From JAICJR01 sp036555755 (GTDB lineage Bacteria > Actinomycetota > Thermoleophilia > Solirubrobacterales > Thermoleophilaceae): 36,777 nt of DNA. Location: contig DATBKS010000322.1 in assembly GCA_036555755.1 (NCBI GenBank), positions 1 to 36,777 of the forward strand, given 5' to 3'. Position numbers and translations under genes: made by a program. Of this stretch, positions 7,753 through 15,565 are shown piece after piece (position 1 is the first letter of the stretch; every line of letters begins with the position of its first letter). The notes below the pieces were generated by a model. It made no database searches. It had not been told where the DNA came from and saw nothing but the letters and a program-made list of their open reading frames with translations.

Positions 7753-7957
7753 GAACCACCAGCGTGTCGCCCTCCGACACCGACTGGCCCTCCTCGCAGC
7801 GGATCTCCTTGACCGTGCCCTCGTCCTCCGCCTCCACGGGCATCTCCATCTTCATCGACTCGAGGATGACGAGCGTGTCGCCCTCCTCCACCTCCTGCCC
7901 GACCTCACACTCGATCTTCCACACGGTTCCCGTGATGTGGGCCTCGACGTCAGCCAA
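7745..7957 (-). CDS. Stand-alone biotin carboxyl carrier protein (biotinyl domain)
   Basis: This 70-residue protein is a single biotinyl/lipoyl-attachment domain. The biotinylation site is the lysine in ESMKMEMP (K36), followed by the usual glycine-containing turn and the repeated half GTVKEIRCEEGQSVSEGDTL. Such small carriers accept biotin from BirA and shuttle carboxyl groups for acyl-CoA carboxylases; actinobacteria often encode a free one of about 70 residues (the mycobacterial TB7.3 type). The start is a TTG at 7957 with an AGGAGG seven bases upstream; the long open frame beyond it is spurious. It overlaps the following crotonase gene by eight bases. No biotin carboxylase or carboxyltransferase gene is nearby, so its partner must be encoded elsewhere or is the crotonase-fold protein. 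Confidence 0.93.
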   Translation of the reverse strand: MADVEAHITGTVWKIECEVGQEVEEGDTLVILESMKMEMPVEAEDEGTVKEIRCEEGQSVSEGDTLVVLE

Positions 7958-7964
7958 CTGAAGT

Positions 7965-7970
7965 CCTCCT
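7965..7970 (-). promoter_or_regulatory. Ribosome binding site deciding the TTG start of the biotin carrier gene
   Basis: The minus strand reads AGGAGG, seven bases, then TTG at 7957. This is a near-ideal site and rules out the much longer upstream frame. Confidence 0.8.
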
Positions 7971-8000
7971 GTCCGCGGGTTTGCGGCACGATACCCATCA

Positions 8001-8657
8001 GTGCCAGCGGAAATCGCGGCGGTGGTCGCCGCTCGCAACGAGGAGGAGCGGCTGGGCGACACGCTCGCCGCACTGCGGTCGGCGTTCCCCGGAGCGCGGC
8101 TGATCGTCGCCGACGACGCGTCCACGGACCGCACCCCTGACATCGCGCGCGAGGCCGGCGCGGAGCTCGTGCGGAGCGAGAAGCGGCTGGGGAAGGGGGG
8201 AGCGAACACGCCCGCCGCCGAGGCGGCGCTCGCGCACGACCCGTCCAGCGTCCTGCTCTGCGACGGCGACCTCGGCGCCTCGGCCGCCGCGCTCACCGGT
8301 CTCCTCGGCCACGGGGACATCGCCATCGCAAAGTTCGCCCGCCGCGTGGGCGGCGGCTTCGGGATCGCCCTCAAAAGCTCGCGTTGGGTGGTGGAGAAGC
8401 GCGCCGGCCGCACGCTCGACGCGCCGCTCTCCGGCCAGCGCGCGCTCACGCCGGACGCGCTCCGCGCGGTGCTCCCGTTCGCCCCAGGCTTCGGCATGGA
8501 GACCGCGATGAACATCGACGCGATCCGCGCCGGACTATCCGTCACGGAGGTCGAGCTCGGGCTGGAACACCGAGCCACCGGCCGCACCGCCGCCGGCTTC
8601 GCCCACCGCGGACACCAGCTCCTGGACATCGGACGCGTATACGTTTCTCGCCGGTGA
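8001..8657 (+). CDS. GT2-family (GT-A fold) glycosyltransferase
   Basis: This 218-residue protein starts as a GT-A enzyme: AAVVAARNEEERLGDTLAAL, then the nucleotide-binding VADDASTDRTPDIARE and the metal-binding region LLCDGDLGAS. The second half (SGQRALTPDALRAVLPFAPG, then FGMETAMNIDAIRAG and a glutamate/histidine segment) resembles the acceptor part of short dolichyl-phosphate or GpgS-like transferases. No transmembrane segment is evident. The GTG start at 8001 has no Shine-Dalgarno sequence, but a GATACC -10-like hexamer lies five bases upstream, suggesting a leaderless transcript. It shares a 43-bp divergent promoter region with the biotin carrier gene. The stop overlaps the glycerol kinase start as GTGA. 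That coupling suggests a job in glycerol- or glycerolipid-linked sugar transfer (inference). Confidence 0.85.
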   Translation: MPAEIAAVVAARNEEERLGDTLAALRSAFPGARLIVADDASTDRTPDIAREAGAELVRSEKRLGKGGANTPAAEAALAHDPSSVLLCDGDLGASAAALTGLLGHGDIAIAKFARRVGGGFGIALKSSRWVVEKRAGRTLDAPLSGQRALTPDALRAVLPFAPGFGMETAMNIDAIRAGLSVTEVELGLEHRATGRTAAGFAHRGHQLLDIGRVYVSRR

Positions 8658-10111
8658 TCCTCGCCATCGACCAGGGCACGAGCGGCACCACCTGCCTCGT
8701 CTTCGACGACTCGGGCGCCGTCCGCGGCCGCGCGTACAGCGAGTTCGAGCAGCACTTCCCGCGCCCCGGCTGGGTGGAGCACGACGCGGCCGAAATCTGG
8801 GACGTCACGCGCAAGGTGGCGAAGCAGGCGCTCGACAAGGCAGGCGTGAGCGGCGGCGGCCTCGCCGGGATCGGCATCACGAACCAGCGCGAGACCGTCG
8901 TTGCCTGGGACCGCGACACGGGCGAACCGCTCCACCGCGCGCTCGTGTGGCAGGACCGCCGCACCGCCGCCCGCTGCGACGAGCTGCGCGAGGCGGGCCA
9001 CGAGCAGCTCGTCCGCGAGCGCACGGGTCTCGTGATCGACCCCTACTTCTCAGGCACGAAGATCGAGTGGCTGATCAAGGAGGGCGGGGTGGACGCAACA
9101 AAGGCCGCCTTCGGCACGATCGACTCCTGGCTCATCTTCAAGCTCACGGGCGCGCACGTGACCGACTACTCCAACGCGTCGCGCACGATGCTGTTCGACA
9201 TCCGCAGGCTCGACTGGGACGGCGAGCTGTGCGAGCTGCTCGGCGTTTCGCGCGACGCGCTCCCCACGCCCGCACCGAGCGCGCACATCCAGGGCGAGAC
9301 GAGCGAGTTCGGCGGCAGCGTGCCCGTGGCCGGCATCGCGGGCGATCAGCAGGCGGCCCTCTACGGCCAGGCCTGCCACGAGCCCGGGCTCGGCAAGAAC
9401 ACGTACGGCACTGGCAGCTTCGTGCTGCAGAACGCGGGCACCGAACCATCCGAAGCCGTCGAGGGCCTCCTGACAACCGTCGCCTGGGGCGTGGCAGACC
9501 GCGTGGACTACGCGATCGAGGCAAGCGTCTTCGTCACCGGCGCCGCAGTGCAGTGGCTACGCGACGGCCTCGGCATCATCCGCGTGGCCGACGAGACCGA
9601 GGAGCTCGCGCGCTCCACCGACGGCAACGAGGGCGTCTACTTCGTGCCCGCGCTCACCGGCCTCGGCTCTCCGTATTGGGACCCGTACGCGCGCGGGACG
9701 ATCGTGGGCCTGACCCGCGGCACCGGCCGCGCTCACCTCGCGCGGGCGGCGCTCGAGTCGATCGCCTATCAATCCGCGGACGCCGTTCACGCGTGCGAGG
9801 AGGCGTCCGGCAAGCGGCTCGAGGAGCTGCGCGCCGACGGCGGCGCGGTGGTGAACGCCTGGCTCATGAAGTTCCAGGCCGACATCCTCGGCGTGCCGGT
9901 TGTGGTGCCAGAGGTGTCGGAGACGACAGCGCTCGGGGCCGCCTATCTGGCCGGCGTGGCCACCGGTCTGTGGAGCGAGGCGGACACGCGCGCGATGTGG
10001 AAGCAGGCCGCGCATTACGAGCCGACGATGTCCGCCGACGAGCGCGAAACGCTCTTCAGCGGCTGGCGGCGCGCGGTCGAGCGCTCGCGCGGCTGGGCGT
10101 CCGAGAAGTAA
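8654..10111 (+). CDS. glpK: Glycerol kinase
   Basis: Glycerol kinase phosphorylates glycerol to sn-glycerol 3-phosphate with ATP, feeding catabolism or phospholipid synthesis. The FGGY-family N-lobe opens with ILAIDQGTSGTTCLVFDD. The glycerol-contacting segments are GITNQRETVVAWDRDTGEPL and LVWQDRRTAARCDEL. IAGDQQAALYGQACHEPG, GKNTYGTGSFVLQNAG, PALTGLGSPYWDPYARG and RADGGAVVNAWLMKFQADIL are close to GlpK consensus. The start is a GTG at 8654, four bases inside the glycosyltransferase gene, giving 485 residues, near the usual 495-505. The PlsC-type acyltransferase follows after 34 bases. The three-gene order suggests glycerol 3-phosphate is made here for lipid synthesis rather than for a GlpD/GlpF catabolic operon, which is absent from the window. 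Confidence 0.96.
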   Translation: MILAIDQGTSGTTCLVFDDSGAVRGRAYSEFEQHFPRPGWVEHDAAEIWDVTRKVAKQALDKAGVSGGGLAGIGITNQRETVVAWDRDTGEPLHRALVWQDRRTAARCDELREAGHEQLVRERTGLVIDPYFSGTKIEWLIKEGGVDATKAAFGTIDSWLIFKLTGAHVTDYSNASRTMLFDIRRLDWDGELCELLGVSRDALPTPAPSAHIQGETSEFGGSVPVAGIAGDQQAALYGQACHEPGLGKNTYGTGSFVLQNAGTEPSEAVEGLLTTVAWGVADRVDYAIEASVFVTGAAVQWLRDGLGIIRVADETEELARSTDGNEGVYFVPALTGLGSPYWDPYARGTIVGLTRGTGRAHLARAALESIAYQSADAVHACEEASGKRLEELRADGGAVVNAWLMKFQADILGVPVVVPEVSETTALGAAYLAGVATGLWSEADTRAMWKQAAHYEPTMSADERETLFSGWRRAVERSRGWASEK

Positions 10112-10145
10112 CGACCAGCGCAAGACTGGGTAACAAAGGCCGAGG

Positions 10146-10925
10146 GTGAAGGAGCAGGTCTACAAGGATCCGCGTCCGGCGGAGTACTTCACGCGCTTCC
10201 ACGAGCGTGCCCGTTCGCGGCGCCCCGACTGGGTCTACGACCTCGTCCGGCTGCTGCTCGTCCCCTACGTGGCGATCCTCTACCGCGGCCGCTGCATCGA
10301 CTCGCAGAAGGTTCCGAGCGGCGGCCCCGTGATCCTCGCGCCCAACCACTTCTCCTTCCTCGATCACTTCTTCGTGGCCGCCTACCTGCGCCGCAAGGTG
10401 CAGTTCATGGCGAAGTCGCAGCTGTTCGCGCCGCCGATGCAGTTCATCTACACGCACGGCGGCGTGTTCCCGGTGCTGCGCGGCCGCCGCGACGAGGAGG
10501 CGTTCAAGACCGCCCACGCGATCCTCGACCGCGGCGACATGGTGCTCATGTACCTCGAGGGCGGCCGCTCGCGCACGGACGACCTCGGCGAGGCGCGCCC
10601 GGGCGTCGGCCGGCTCGCGCTCGAGAGCGGCGTGCCCGTCGTACCGGTCGCGATCTTCGGCTCGCAGCGGGCGCGCAACTGGAAGCGGCTCCAGTTCCCC
10701 AAGGTCACCGTGCAGTTCGGCGACCCGATTCGCTTCGAGCAGGTCGAGGACCCCACGCGCGAGCAGGCGCAGGAGGCCTCCGAGCTCGTCTTCACCGACG
10801 TGCAGAGGCTCTACTACGGGCTGCGCGACGGTGGCCGCAAGAGCGCCGTCCGCGCCGCCCGCGCGGCACGCCGTGCAGCCGCCGAAGCCGCCAAGGCCGC
10901 GGGCCGTCGGCCCGCCACCAACTAG
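10146..10925 (+). CDS. PlsC-type 1-acyl-glycerol-3-phosphate acyltransferase
   Basis: This 259-residue acyltransferase has motif I NHFSFLD (N67-H68, D73), the acceptor motif in FPVLRGRRDEEAF, motif III EGGRSRTDDLGEARPG and motif IV VPVVPVAIFG. These are the phosphate/acyl-acceptor motifs of LPLAT enzymes that acylate lysophosphatidate at the membrane. A hydrophobic stretch near residues 32-46 may anchor it. The C-terminus (about 230-259) is a strongly basic alanine/arginine/lysine tail, which is unusual and could bind lipid head groups or nucleic acid. The GTG start at 10146 follows a GAGG-containing stretch. It is the third gene after the GT2 and glycerol kinase genes and converges on the hydrolase gene with a 4-bp overlap. 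Confidence 0.92.
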   Translation: MKEQVYKDPRPAEYFTRFHERARSRRPDWVYDLVRLLLVPYVAILYRGRCIDSQKVPSGGPVILAPNHFSFLDHFFVAAYLRRKVQFMAKSQLFAPPMQFIYTHGGVFPVLRGRRDEEAFKTAHAILDRGDMVLMYLEGGRSRTDDLGEARPGVGRLALESGVPVVPVAIFGSQRARNWKRLQFPKVTVQFGDPIRFEQVEDPTREQAQEASELVFTDVQRLYYGLRDGGRKSAVRAARAARRAAAEAAKAAGRRPATN

Positions 10926-11830
10926 TACGACTCCGCGAGCTCCTTCCAGGCCGCCATGTCGTGGCCCGGGATGATCACGGCGTCGGGCGTCTGCTCGGCG
11001 TAGATCTGGATCTCGCGCAGCGAGCGCCGGAAGAGGTGCTCGTCGACGACGCGGTAGGGGAGGTGCGAGTCGCGCATCGTGGCGAGCATGTAGATCGCGT
11101 CGCCGGCCACGAGCGCCTCGCGGCCACCGCCCAGCCGCAGCACCACCGACAGGTGCCCGAATGTGTGCCCCGGGGTCGACACAACCACCACGCTGCCGTC
11201 GCCGAACACGTCGTACGAGCGGCCGAACGAGGCGAACGAGTCCGCCTCCGACGAGTCGAAGTCGACGAGCCGGTAGTCGAACGCGTGGTCGAACTGGCGC
11301 TTCACGTACCCGCGCGAGGCGCCGCGCGGCTCGACGGCCGCCTCCCATTCACGACGGCTCACGAGGAACGTCGCGGCGGGGAAATCGGAGATCGCGCTCG
11401 CGTGGTCCACGTGCAGGTGCGTCATCACCACGAGCCGGATCGAGCCGGGGTCGATTCCCCGTGCCCGCAGCTGGTGCGACACAGCGTCGCTCTGCTCCAT
11501 CGACTCGACCTTGAAGGCCAAGGCGTTCAGCCGCCCGAGGTTCTCCTTCGGATCGACCGCCACCGACGCGTGGAAGCCCGTATCGATCAGGAACGGCCCG
11601 AAGCCCGGGTGCTCCACGAGAAAAGCAACCACGGGCACGTCGATCCACTCCGAGCGCGGCACCCGAACCCCGAACGCCTTGAGCGCACCCATGCGCCCCT
11701 CCTCACGCAGGAACCACGCCGGCGGCCCCTTGCAGACCGCCGACAGCAGCGGGTGCAGCCGAACGGTCGCCCCCTCGCGCCCGCCCTCCAAAGGGAGCGA
11801 CGCGGGTTGCGGTTCGGCTGCCGTGCTCAA
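10922..11830 (-). CDS. Metallo-beta-lactamase-fold hydrolase (AHL-lactonase-like)
   Basis: This 302-residue metal-dependent hydrolase has the two-metal signature THLHVDHAS (H138, H140, D142, H143). STPGHTFGHLSVVL holds the third histidine, VAGDAIYM the bridging aspartate, and IIPGHD the last histidine. Spacing fits the N-acyl-homoserine-lactonase/quorum-quenching-like group, but the substrate cannot be deduced. The first 25 residues look disordered. A TTG start at 11830 overlaps the permease stop as TTGA, so translation is probably coupled; a start near MGALKAFG (about residue 47) is possible but would cut into the fold. Co-occurrence with a purine-type permease suggests a lactone or amide substrate entering with, or derived from, the transported compound (inference). 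Confidence 0.9.
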   Translation of the reverse strand: MSTAAEPQPASLPLEGGREGATVRLHPLLSAVCKGPPAWFLREEGRMGALKAFGVRVPRSEWIDVPVVAFLVEHPGFGPFLIDTGFHASVAVDPKENLGRLNALAFKVESMEQSDAVSHQLRARGIDPGSIRLVVMTHLHVDHASAISDFPAATFLVSRREWEAAVEPRGASRGYVKRQFDHAFDYRLVDFDSSEADSFASFGRSYDVFGDGSVVVVSTPGHTFGHLSVVLRLGGGREALVAGDAIYMLATMRDSHLPYRVVDEHLFRRSLREIQIYAEQTPDAVIIPGHDMAAWKELAESY

Positions 11831-13215
11831 AACACGTGGGCGCTTAGCCAGTCGGCCGCGTAGTAGACGCCGAACAGCACGACGAGCCCGTACATCAGCG
11901 GGTGGATCTCGCGCCAGCGGCCCTGGGCGACCATCACGGCCACGAACCCGAACACGCCGAGGCCGATGCCCGCCGCGATCGAGAAGGTCATCGGGATGCC
12001 GGCGATGATGAGGAACGCGGGCAGCGCCGACTCGGACGTGCTCCAGTCGATCCCCGGCACGAGCCGCAGCATCAGGTAGCCGACCATGATCAGGGCGGGC
12101 GCCACCGCCGGGTTGATCGTGCCGCCGTGGTACTTCACCGACTGGCCGACCATCGAGATGAGCGGGACGAAGAAGATCGCGAGGCCGAACAGCGCGGCCA
12201 CCACCAGGCTCGACAGCCCGGTGCGCGCGCCCTCGCTCACACCGGCGCCGCTCTCGACGTAGGTGGTCACGCTCGACACGCCCATCGCGCCGCCGACCGA
12301 GGCCGACGCCGAGTCGACCAGCAGCACGTTGCGGATGTTCGGCAGGTGCGCCTCCTCGTCGAGCAGGTCGCCTGAGCCGCCTACGGCCACCACCGTCCCG
12401 AGCGTGTCAAAGAAGTCGCTCATGAAGAGCGCGAAGATCGTCGGGATCAGAGCGACCGCCAGGGCGTCGCGGATGTTGTGCCACGCGAGCGAGTCGCCGA
12501 TGGTGGAGAACGAGCCCGCGCCCGGCCACTCGGCCACGCCGCTCGGGCCGTCGAGCACTCCGAAGATCAGCCCGAGCGCCGTGCTCGTCAACACCCCGAT
12601 CAGGATCGAGCCGCGGATGTTGCGCGCGCTCAGGATCGCCGCCGTCAGCACGCCGCCGAGGGCGATCAGCGGCGGCCCTGCGGTGAGGTCGCCGAGCGCG
12701 ATTCCGGTGGCCGGATCGTTGATCACGATGCCGCCCTCCCGCATGCCGACGAGCGTGATGAACAGCCCGATGCCGACTCCGATCGACAGCTTCATCGAGA
12801 GCGGGATCGCCTTCATGATCGCCTCGCGCAGGCCGAGGATCACGCAGATCAGCGCGATCAGGCCCTCGAGCACGATGCACGACATCCCCACCGGCCAGGC
12901 GACCTTGCGGCCGAGGATGATGTCGAACGCCACGACGGCGTTCAGCCCCAGGCCCGTGGCGAGGGCGAACGGGTAGTTCGTAAACAGCGCCATCGCCGCG
13001 GTGGTGACGCAGGCGGCGAGCGCGGTTGCGACGGCCACGCCCTGGAACGGCACCCCGGCGGCGGACAGGATCGCCGGGTTGACGAACAGGATGTAACACA
13101 TCGTCAGGAAGGTGCTGACTCCTCCGAGCAGCTCTACACGGACGGTGCTTCCCCGCTCGGCGATAGCAAAGCGGCGTTCGAGAAATGAGCCCCTGCGGAC
13201 TGTGGTGGCCTCCAT
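11827..13215 (-). CDS. NCS2-family purine permease (AzgA/PbuG-like)
   Basis: This 462-residue polytopic membrane protein has about a dozen hydrophobic segments. Family hallmarks are GGVSTFLTMCYILFVNPAIL near the N-terminus, ATGLGLNAVVAF in the third or fourth helix, and the substrate-binding stretch FFDTLGTVVAVG. SASASVGGAMGVSSVTTYVE follows, then EGARTGLSSLVVAALFGLA. This combination is typical of AzgA-type adenine/guanine/hypoxanthine permeases, which import nucleobases with protons. The ATG start at 13215 is 45 bp from a divergent SDR gene. No Shine-Dalgarno sequence is visible, but a TAGATT hexamer lies about ten bases upstream. The specific base is not deducible. It is followed, with a 4-bp overlap, by the metallo-hydrolase gene. 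Confidence 0.92.
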   Translation of the reverse strand: MEATTVRRGSFLERRFAIAERGSTVRVELLGGVSTFLTMCYILFVNPAILSAAGVPFQGVAVATALAACVTTAAMALFTNYPFALATGLGLNAVVAFDIILGRKVAWPVGMSCIVLEGLIALICVILGLREAIMKAIPLSMKLSIGVGIGLFITLVGMREGGIVINDPATGIALGDLTAGPPLIALGGVLTAAILSARNIRGSILIGVLTSTALGLIFGVLDGPSGVAEWPGAGSFSTIGDSLAWHNIRDALAVALIPTIFALFMSDFFDTLGTVVAVGGSGDLLDEEAHLPNIRNVLLVDSASASVGGAMGVSSVTTYVESGAGVSEGARTGLSSLVVAALFGLAIFFVPLISMVGQSVKYHGGTINPAVAPALIMVGYLMLRLVPGIDWSTSESALPAFLIIAGIPMTFSIAAGIGLGVFGFVAVMVAQGRWREIHPLMYGLVVLFGVYYAADWLSAHVF

Positions 13216-13232
13216 GGGCCGCGAATCTACAG

Positions 13233-13247
13233 ATCGGCGCGGCCGAT
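13233..13247. promoter_or_regulatory. 15-bp palindrome in the permease/SDR divergent promoter region
   Basis: ATCGGC-GCG-GCCGAT has 6-bp perfect arms around a 3-base centre and lies between the divergent starts at 13215 and 13260. It is a candidate operator acting on both genes. In GC-rich DNA a palindrome of this size may arise by chance. Confidence 0.35.
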
Positions 13248-13259
13248 AGCCTCACCCCG

Positions 13260-14102
13260 ATGCCGTCCGAGATCTTCCGCCCGGGACTGCTCGAGGGACA
13301 GGTGATCGTGGTCACCGGCGGCGGCTCGGGACTGGGCCGCGCGACTGCGGTCGAGCTCAATTCGCTCGGTGCCACGGTGGTGATCGCCGGCCGCCGGATG
13401 GAGCCGCTCGAGGAGACCGTGGCGCTCTGCGAGGGCGGGACCTGTGACCCCATCGTCTGCGACATCCGCGAGGAGGACCAGGTCGAGTCGTTCGTCGACC
13501 GGGTGATCGAGCGGCACGGCCGCATCGACACGCTCGTGAACAACGCCGGCGGCCAGTTCATGTCGCCGGCCGAGGACATCAGCGCCAAGGGCTTCCGCAC
13601 GGTCGTCCGGCTCAACCTCGAGGGCACCTGGCTGATGACCCACGCGGTGGCGACCAAGTCGATGATCCCCGGCGGGGGAGGGAAGGTGATCAGCGTGACG
13701 CTGTCGCCCCACCACGGCCTGCCCGGAATGGCGCACTCGTCCGCGGCGCGGGCCGCGGTGGAGAACATGATGCGCGTCCTGTCGATCGAGTGGTCGCGCT
13801 TCGACATCAAGCTCACGGCCATCGCCAGCGGCCACTTCGAGACCGACGCGATCCAGAAGTACCCCGAGCCGGTGAAGGCCGGCGTGGCGAACACGGTGCC
13901 GCTCGGCCGCATGGGCCGCCCGATCGAGCAGGCCTGGCTGGTCGCCTACCTGGCGTCGCCCGCGGGCGACTACTACTCGGGCGCGATCTTCACGATCGAC
14001 GGCGCGCGCGACAACTGGCTCGGCCCCTGGCCGCCGGCCGGCCTCACCGACGACGCCGGCAAGCCGCTCGCCGAGGAGCGTCGCCCCAAGCCCGACGCCT
14101 AA
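13260..14102 (+). CDS. SDR-family oxidoreductase, 2,4-dienoyl-CoA-reductase-like
   Basis: This is a 280-residue Rossmann-fold dehydrogenase. Seen: the cofactor loop TGGGSGLGRATAVEL, the NADP-type basic patch AGRRMEP, NNAGGQFMSPAED, and a C-terminal GDYYSGAIFTIDGARDNW. The usual YxxxK pair is altered: the region reads GMAHSSAARAAVENMMRVL, with His at the Tyr position and Arg at the Lys position. From memory, peroxisomal 2,4-dienoyl-CoA reductase (DECR2) has His and Lys there, so this fits the DECR branch, which reduces polyunsaturated fatty acyl-CoA during beta-oxidation. The Arg is an extra departure. I chose the ATG at 13260; the open frame begins earlier but overlaps the divergent permease. 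A TAGCCT hexamer twelve bases upstream suggests a near-leaderless mRNA. Confidence 0.88.
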   Translation: MPSEIFRPGLLEGQVIVVTGGGSGLGRATAVELNSLGATVVIAGRRMEPLEETVALCEGGTCDPIVCDIREEDQVESFVDRVIERHGRIDTLVNNAGGQFMSPAEDISAKGFRTVVRLNLEGTWLMTHAVATKSMIPGGGGKVISVTLSPHHGLPGMAHSSAARAAVENMMRVLSIEWSRFDIKLTAIASGHFETDAIQKYPEPVKAGVANTVPLGRMGRPIEQAWLVAYLASPAGDYYSGAIFTIDGARDNWLGPWPPAGLTDDAGKPLAEERRPKPDA

Positions 14103-14143
14103 GACGGGTTGCATCCCGCGCGGAGCCGCGAGATGCTGGGCAC

Positions 14144-15565
14144 GTGGCCAACATAATCGTCCTGGGGGGCGGAGTCTGCGGCTTGACCGCAGGGATGCTG
14201 CTCTCCCGCGACGGCCACGACGTGACCCTCCTCGAGCGCGACAGCGCGCCCGTGCCCGCCTCGCTCGACGAAGCCTGGGAGCGCTGGGACCGCGACGGCG
14301 TCACCCAGTTCCGCCAGGCGCACTACGTGCAACCGCGCGCGAGCGACGTCCTGAGGACCGAGCTGCCGGAGGTGTTCGACGCGCTCGTGGACGCGGGAGC
14401 GGTCCTTGTCAGCCTGGTGGAGCGGCTCCCGCCGACGATCGCCGATCGCGAGCCGCGCCCGGTCGATCAGCGCCTGGTCACGGCCACGGCGCGCCGGACC
14501 ACTGTCGAGCACGTGGTCGGCACCGCGGCGGACAAGGAACCGCGCCTCGACGTGCGCCGCGGCGTGGGGGTCGACGGGCTGTTGAACGGCAGCAGTGCCG
14601 CCCCGGGCATCCCGCACATCCGCGGTGTCCGGACCGAGGACGGCGAGGAGCTCGAGGCCGACCTCGTGGTGGACGCGATGGGCCGCCGCTCGACGTTGCC
14701 GAAGTGGCTCGACCGGGCGGGCTGCGCCCCGGTGCACGAGGAGGCCGAGGACAGCGGCTTCATCTACTACTCGCGCTTCTTCGAGGGTGAGCTGCCCGAG
14801 ATCCGCGCGCCGATGCTGTCGCCGATCGGCTCCATCTCCGTCCTCACCCTGCCCGGCGACGACGGCACCTGGTCGGTGACCCTCTTCATCTCATCGGGCG
14901 ACCAGCAGCTCAAGCAGCTGCGCCACCCGGCTCCATGGAGGGCCGCCGTGCGCGCCTGTCCGCTGCAGGCGCACTGGCTCGACGGCGAGCCGATCACCGA
15001 GATCCTCTCGATGGGCGGAGTGATCGACCGCTACCGGCGCTTCGTCGCGGATGGCCGGCCCGTGGCGAGCGGGGTCGCGGCCCTGGCGGACGCGTGGGCG
15101 TGCACCAACCCCTCGCTCGGCCGCGGCATCGCACTCGGCATGGCGCACGCGGTGAAGCTGCGCGACGTCGTGCGCGATGAGCTCGACGACCCGGTCGGAT
15201 TTGCCGAGGCGTGGGACGAGGTGACCGAGCGCGAGCTCACGCCGTGGTATCGCTCGACCGTCGCCGGCGATCGCGCGCGCCTTGCCGAGATCGAGGCGCT
15301 GCGAAACGGTGTCGAGCCGCCTGGGCCGGCCGACTTCAGGGCCGGCCTCAAGCCCGCGATCGAGGCGGCCGCCGCGCACGACGCCGATGCCTTCCGCGGC
15401 CTGCTCGAGATCATGGGCTGCCTGACTCCACCCGAGGAGGTGTTCGCTCGCCCGGGGCTGCTCGACAAGGTGGTGACGCTCGCCGAGGAGCATCCGCGCG
15501 CGCCCTTCCCCGGGCCGAGCCGCGAGGACCTGCTGCGCCTGGTTGCGGAGCCCGCCGGCGCCTAG
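14144..15565 (+). CDS. FAD-dependent oxidoreductase / monooxygenase
   Basis: This 473-residue flavoprotein opens with the dinucleotide-binding motif IIVLGGGVCGLTAGMLLSRDG and the ribose-binding LLERDSAPVP. LEADLVVDAMGRRSTLPKWL is the second FAD motif of the hydroxylase class. ALADAWACTNPSLGRGIALGM matches the GD-type third FAD motif in position, but with ALADA instead of the usual GDA. The C-terminal 120 residues form an extra helical region. A substrate cannot be assigned; the organisation is closest to tryptophan-halogenase/geranylgeranyl-reductase-like or aromatic-hydroxylase-like enzymes. The GTG start at 14144 lies 41 bases after the SDR stop, so the two may be co-transcribed. It ends convergently on the TetR gene, sharing a CTAG stop overlap. 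Confidence 0.88.
   Translation: MANIIVLGGGVCGLTAGMLLSRDGHDVTLLERDSAPVPASLDEAWERWDRDGVTQFRQAHYVQPRASDVLRTELPEVFDALVDAGAVLVSLVERLPPTIADREPRPVDQRLVTATARRTTVEHVVGTAADKEPRLDVRRGVGVDGLLNGSSAAPGIPHIRGVRTEDGEELEADLVVDAMGRRSTLPKWLDRAGCAPVHEEAEDSGFIYYSRFFEGELPEIRAPMLSPIGSISVLTLPGDDGTWSVTLFISSGDQQLKQLRHPAPWRAAVRACPLQAHWLDGEPITEILSMGGVIDRYRRFVADGRPVASGVAALADAWACTNPSLGRGIALGMAHAVKLRDVVRDELDDPVGFAEAWDEVTERELTPWYRSTVAGDRARLAEIEALRNGVEPPGPADFRAGLKPAIEAAAAHDADAFRGLLEIMGCLTPPEEVFARPGLLDKVVTLAEEHPRAPFPGPSREDLLRLVAEPAGA

Noticed and set aside
7745..9001. A long minus-strand frame that includes the biotin carrier gene
   Set aside because: Only the last 70 residues match the carrier family; a clear Shine-Dalgarno sequence fixes the true TTG start at 7957, and the rest is antisense to the GT2 and glpK genes.
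13790..15565. A 591-residue frame fusing SDR-region sequence to the FAD oxidoreductase
   Set aside because: The added N-terminus is antisense-like, Arg/Gly/Ala-rich sequence overlapping the SDR gene; the FAD motif begins right after GTG 14144.
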